Assembly: GCA_015499995.1 (NCBI GenBank)
Contig: JADNRV010000083.1
Coordinates: forward strand, 62,001 to 126,000
Origin: Flammula alnicola
Taxonomy: Eukaryota > Basidiomycota > Agaricomycetes > Agaricales > Strophariaceae
Reading direction: 5' to 3'
Length of the DNA stretch: 64,000 bases
A program made the translations under genes and the position numbers. Of this stretch, positions 60,300 through 64,000 are shown piece by piece. Under the pieces are notes generated by a model that was not told the DNA's origin, searched no databases, and worked only from the letters and a program-made list of their open reading frames with translations. Each line of letters opens with the position of its first letter. Within the stretch, counting starts at the first letter, position 1.

Positions 60300-61916
60300 T
60301 TAAGTCGATGTTGATGCTACATTAATTATGCGCGCCATAGATGCAAAAATCCTCCAACCAGATAGAAGATCATCGAGGGATGGTTCTCCAACAGCGCTGT
60401 ATGCATCCCTCGCTGCAACCTCGAATTCATCCTCAACCCAACGCATCGATTCCTCGTGGGAGACAGAAATCTGGGCGCGAAGTGCGTCAATTACTACCTG
60501 GTCAACAGTAATTCCACATTCTTGAGCAGGAAGAGCTGGGACCGTGAATGCGTGCCTTGGTGTCGAGCCTGACATGTTTGGTTTCTCTGGCTGCGCACGA
60601 ATTTTGTGGTTATTCCAATATTGAACGAATTTGTCAAGTTGATTTTGGAGGATCTTGGGCCATAACCAGTAGAATAATTGCCTGGTAAACCGATTAAATT
60701 GTTGGAGAAAAGTTTGAGGGTGTGAATGACATACGGGTGAATAGCATTGTTAGGATTGTAAATTCCGCATTCAAACCCGCTGCGAATGGTGTCCTTGATA
60801 TTGTGACCAAACGTCTGCAGAAACCAATGCCACAATCCTTCAATTGGCGTGTTATGTACGCTTCTCATTTGTAGCATGGACGGAAAGTCTTCCTCATCAA
60901 TCTCGGGAGCGTATGTCGCACTGGCAATAGATTTTAGATGGATAGAACATTGACTCAGTTATACAGTGATATATCATTTACCGCAAACCAGTTTGACTAG
61001 CGTATAAAACTCCAGTCTCGCTGCCTTTATCCGTCACAAAAGTAATAGGGATCACTGCAAAATAAACCGGCCACATTAATAAACATATTCGCGAATCAGA
61101 AATTCTCTCGCCTTTATATTTTTCCACGCAATCAAGATAAACGTGCCCGATTGTAGTGGCGAGTCGATTGTTGGGGACCACCACGAGATAAAGGATGTAT
61201 GAGGACCATTGATCCTTGATTCCGTAGATATTCAGGCCCACACCGCCCATGTTGAGGGCTTGAGCGTTCAATTTCTCGTGACCGTCAGCGTGGTGCTGAT
61301 GGTTTGGGCCAAGCGCGGAGAGCTTGGATCGGTGAATGCGATTAACACCAGGAAAGCGACGAGCAAGGCCTTCTGGTGCGTAAGTGGCCAGTACATTTCG
61401 AATAAAGTCACTAAATGCATACTTCAGTTTCATACATTAAGAATGAAGATTAAAAGGCAGGGTACAGACCGTGGAAGAGAAATTCCCTCGTTACTAAGAA
61501 GAGTTCCAATCGTCCCGACCCCGCGTCCTTGGGAAGGATCATCTGCAAGTTTCTCCAGAACGGCCTGCGTGGCGATATCAGCAGGCGGGAGCCTTCGAAC
61601 ACTTGGTACATCGAATTTTTGATTCAGCTTGTATAACGTCGGAGCCCTTGGGAATGTTACGGTCATGAGTGGACGTTATAAAATGGGTAGACATGACACA
61701 CTTAATAGCAAGATTGTGCTCGGCTTCCAGTCTTGCAAGACGTTGTGCAGTCGAGAGTTTTTCCTTTGCATATTGAAACAGGGATGCCTTGAGGGTCTCG
61801 TCGTCGGGATCTTTGAAAGAAAGCCATCAGCAAGAACAAGGGAAGGGATTCAAATAATATGACAGACAATTCTTGGCGCCATGGCCGTTGATTCCAGTTG
61901 GGTTGTTGTTGCTCAT
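60300..61916 (-). CDS. Integrase-core-like (DDE, RNase H fold) protein
   Basis: Seven exons on the minus strand: 61868-61916, 61702-61810, 61470-61646, 61112-61410, 60982-61054, 60735-60920 and 60300-60681. They join in frame to 424 residues with no break. The core has three candidate acidic residues: HHADGHEKLN, FVTDKGSETG and NTPIEGLWHWF, consistent with a DDE integrase-type fold. IGHVYLDCVEKYK lies between them. The N-terminus (KNYPDDETLKASLFQYAKEK, TLYKLNQKFDVPSVRRLPPA) may bind DNA or act as a helix-turn-helix. No reverse transcriptase or terminal repeats are seen. Such stand-alone integrase-core proteins are widespread in Agaricomycetes and may be domesticated. The intron after 61112 uses a GC donor. 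Confidence 0.85.
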
Positions 61917-62156
61917 TGAGTCGAAGAGAGGATGGTCGGTACACTGAATTTTGGAACTGTGTAGCGACAGCTTTTATAGAGTAAACCTTGGGGCAAAAAT
62001 TTAAACTCGTCATTTAATGAGTATTGTACGCGTTAACATCTACACTAGCGGCAATAATTTTCGCAACCCAAATGAAGGTAACGACACTGAAGAATGTAGG
62101 TACCATGTGTTTACATGCAACGCGTCGGATCGGAGAGGTAAAATGGGTCATGTACT

Positions 62157-64000
62157 TCATTGATCATCGTCTAATTCATCCTCTTCAGAACCTCGAGCTT
62201 CCTCTTCCAGAAGGGAAACAAGTTTGAGGCCTTGGCAAATATAATTGCAGGTGTGTTGAGCGGTGAACGTGTTTATGCCGTCTGGCCCATGGTCCCCGAT
62301 CCCGGAATCCCTTTACGTTGAAATTCAGTTAGTCGAACTTGTAGATAGAATGCAAATGCTAAGTACGTACGACTGGCGGGAGTGAGACATTGGATCAAAA
62401 AGAATAAGGGTATCACTACCCTGAATGGTCATCGGGGATCCTAGAAATTTAATTCAATGTTTAGTATCACAAATTTCCACTTCGAAAGGTTGAGAAATGA
62501 CCTTGGATGTCCGCAAGAACCAACTCCTTCCCGCTACACTCGTAGACGAAGTGGGCAAACGCGGACAGCGTCTGTCCAAGTTTGTCGAGACGATTTGGAT
62601 GCACCAATGTTCCACTGTACTTCCGAACAGCCTTTGTGCGACGCGGTTCCACAAGCCAGATTGCAGAGTCATCCTCAAAGGATGGAAGGGAAGAAGCAGG
62701 AGAGGGCTCGCCAATTTCACGGACGAGAAAGCCTTCGGAAACAACAATGTCTAAATTGGAGCTGGTAAGTCATAGAAATAATTGACGAAATAAACCCAAT
62801 ATACTCGATGAGAATTCTACGCCGCGGTCCTTGGCGAGAGCCTTAAATTTGGAAAGGAACCATTCAACATTTTTCAAACGGATCAGCTCGTTCTCGAGGT
62901 TAGCCATGTTCTCATCGGCTGTTACCTCTCTACCAGAACCAATCTCGAAGAATCTCTTTGCTACATAGAGATCAGAACCGATTGATAACTGTAAATTTTA
63001 TCAGTATCACACTAGAACTTGCGAAGGTCAAGTGGGAAATACCTTGTACACATTTTTTGTAGCGCCACTAGCAAAAATGTCCTTCCCCATAACACCGTCG
63101 CATACTGCCATATTGTCGGGCCATACAATCTCCACCTCACCGGTCTCCATATCACACGTTGTATGGGCTTTCTTAAGTTGGACAACAGTCGATGCATTAA
63201 CAGCCGCATTGTTAGAGCGATTCGTCCGAACAAAAGTGGATTCGGTTACTCCACCTAAGTGCATCATAACGAGAATGTTAAAAATGAAATAAAAAAGGCT
63301 AACCTGCATTGAGAATTGCATGGCGCTTGTGGAGCGGGACATCGTCTGCCTCCGTAGCAGTTGCGCTTCGCTTTCTGAGGGAAGTAATATTAGTAGATGG
63401 CTGTCCAAGACTGCCTTGATTGAGTCTGCTGCGTCGTCGGAGCATAAACTATATAACGGAATAAAATATGTAAGATGAATATCATCAATTGGAAGGGTAG
63501 TTACCTTTGGCTGGTCAATATATAACTCAAGCGCCATCAACAATTGCGGTTGCGAACCCGCTGCTTTTTTGGTGCTTGGAGCGGGAGCTGAATAATAGCG
63601 TGCCATATCACCTGTGAGGTATGTGTTATAAACTTCACCAACAGGTTTATTGACATCTCCGGGAAGAAAGAGCTTATTCCCTGCCCAGCGAAATTCAACC
63701 TCCTCGCTAAGGTAAATGAGAACGTCAGATCACCAAAGACAACATGTTCAATAAAGAACTCATGGGATAAGTGCCATCCCTTTGTCGTTAGCCCAGCGCA
63801 CGTTGAGGGTAGCTAAATAGTCATCGAGAACCTCTGTCAAATTCAGAAAATAGGGCAGAAATGAGAGGATGAAAAGCGCAAATGAGAAAAGAAAGGAAAG
63901 CTAACCAGACATATATGCATCTTTGGGCCACGGCTTGCCCCACTGACCACAGCTAGGGTCAGTATTCTTCTGGTCTTTCAACGATGGACTCTTGATACGA
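62157..64000 (-). CDS. Alpha-kinase family protein, 5' end outside the window
   Basis: Minus-strand gene running off the right edge. Exons seen downstream of the edge include SLKDQKNTDPSCGQWGKPWP, EVLDDYLATLNVRWANDKG, EEVEFRWAGNKLFLPGDVNK, a Ser/Arg-rich segment, then the alpha-kinase core. The core has FASGATKNVYK (glycine loop region), DLYVAKRFFEIG (Lys), RKYSGTLVHPNRLDK, FAHFVYECSGKELVLADIQG (catalytic Asp region), TLILFDPMSHSRQ, GIGDHGPDGINTF and the zinc-site pattern HTCNYICQGLKL. It ends with an acidic tail and TGA at 62157-62159. Alpha-kinases (MHCK/eEF2K type) phosphorylate Ser/Thr, often in helices; the target is unknown. The join near 62748 is uncertain in phase. Confidence 0.85.

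Noticed and set aside
1..64000. CRISPR arrays, bacterial operons or ribosomal RNA
   Set aside because: No regularly spaced repeats or rRNA-like blocks are seen, and spliceosomal introns show the DNA is eukaryotic.

Overview
The window looks like nuclear DNA of an Agaricomycete (mushroom-forming basidiomycete). Genes are compact, carry many introns of about 45-70 bp, and include typical basidiomycete families: TKL and SRPK-like kinases, a BTB protein, a Fic-domain protein, MYND zinc-finger proteins, an alpha-kinase, an integrase-core-like protein and many lineage-restricted proteins. All calls come from reading the translated sequence. No database search was run, and splice sites were placed by reading frame, GT/GC-AG signals and remembered family motifs.

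Left third (1-22400): a TKL-type kinase (+), a BTB/POZ gene (-), two tandem dienelactone hydrolase paralogs (+) separated by a decayed PIF1/Helitron-type helicase, an uncharacterised gene on each strand, a gene-poor 2.7 kb AT-rich stretch, then a 13-exon gene for the tail half of the cytoplasmic dynein heavy chain (-). This ends with decayed tandem copies of a small membrane-protein gene. Middle (23-36 kb): housekeeping and signalling genes, namely branched-chain aminotransferase (-), SRPK-like kinase (-), TRM2 tRNA methyltransferase (-) and ChaC-type gamma-glutamylcyclotransferase (+). A secreted protein with a repetitive acidic pro-region and its truncated copy surround an uncharacterised 180-residue gene. 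36.4-45.0 kb: three tandem CNNM/Mam3-type (DUF21 plus CBS pair) genes (-), all sharing a 10-nt exon followed by a 3-nt micro-exon. Right part: F-box protein (-), a multi-span membrane protein (+), ribosomal protein eL8 (-), Fic-domain protein (-), an inverted duplication of a MYND gene flanking ELP6, an intact DDE-integrase-like gene (-) and an alpha-kinase (-) whose 5' end leaves the window.

The genes do not form one pathway. Several act in translation or tRNA modification (eL8, TRM2, ELP6), others in signalling (kinases, Fic), ion homeostasis (CNNM trio), glutathione turnover (ChaC) and transport (dynein tail).

A quality issue affects reading. At least a dozen otherwise conserved genes, including eL8, carry one or two apparent single-base deletions, mostly in or beside short homopolymers, while dynein, BTB, DLH-1 and the integrase-like gene are clean. 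This fits sequencing or assembly indels better than mass pseudogenisation, so the affected genes are annotated as genes with a broken frame.
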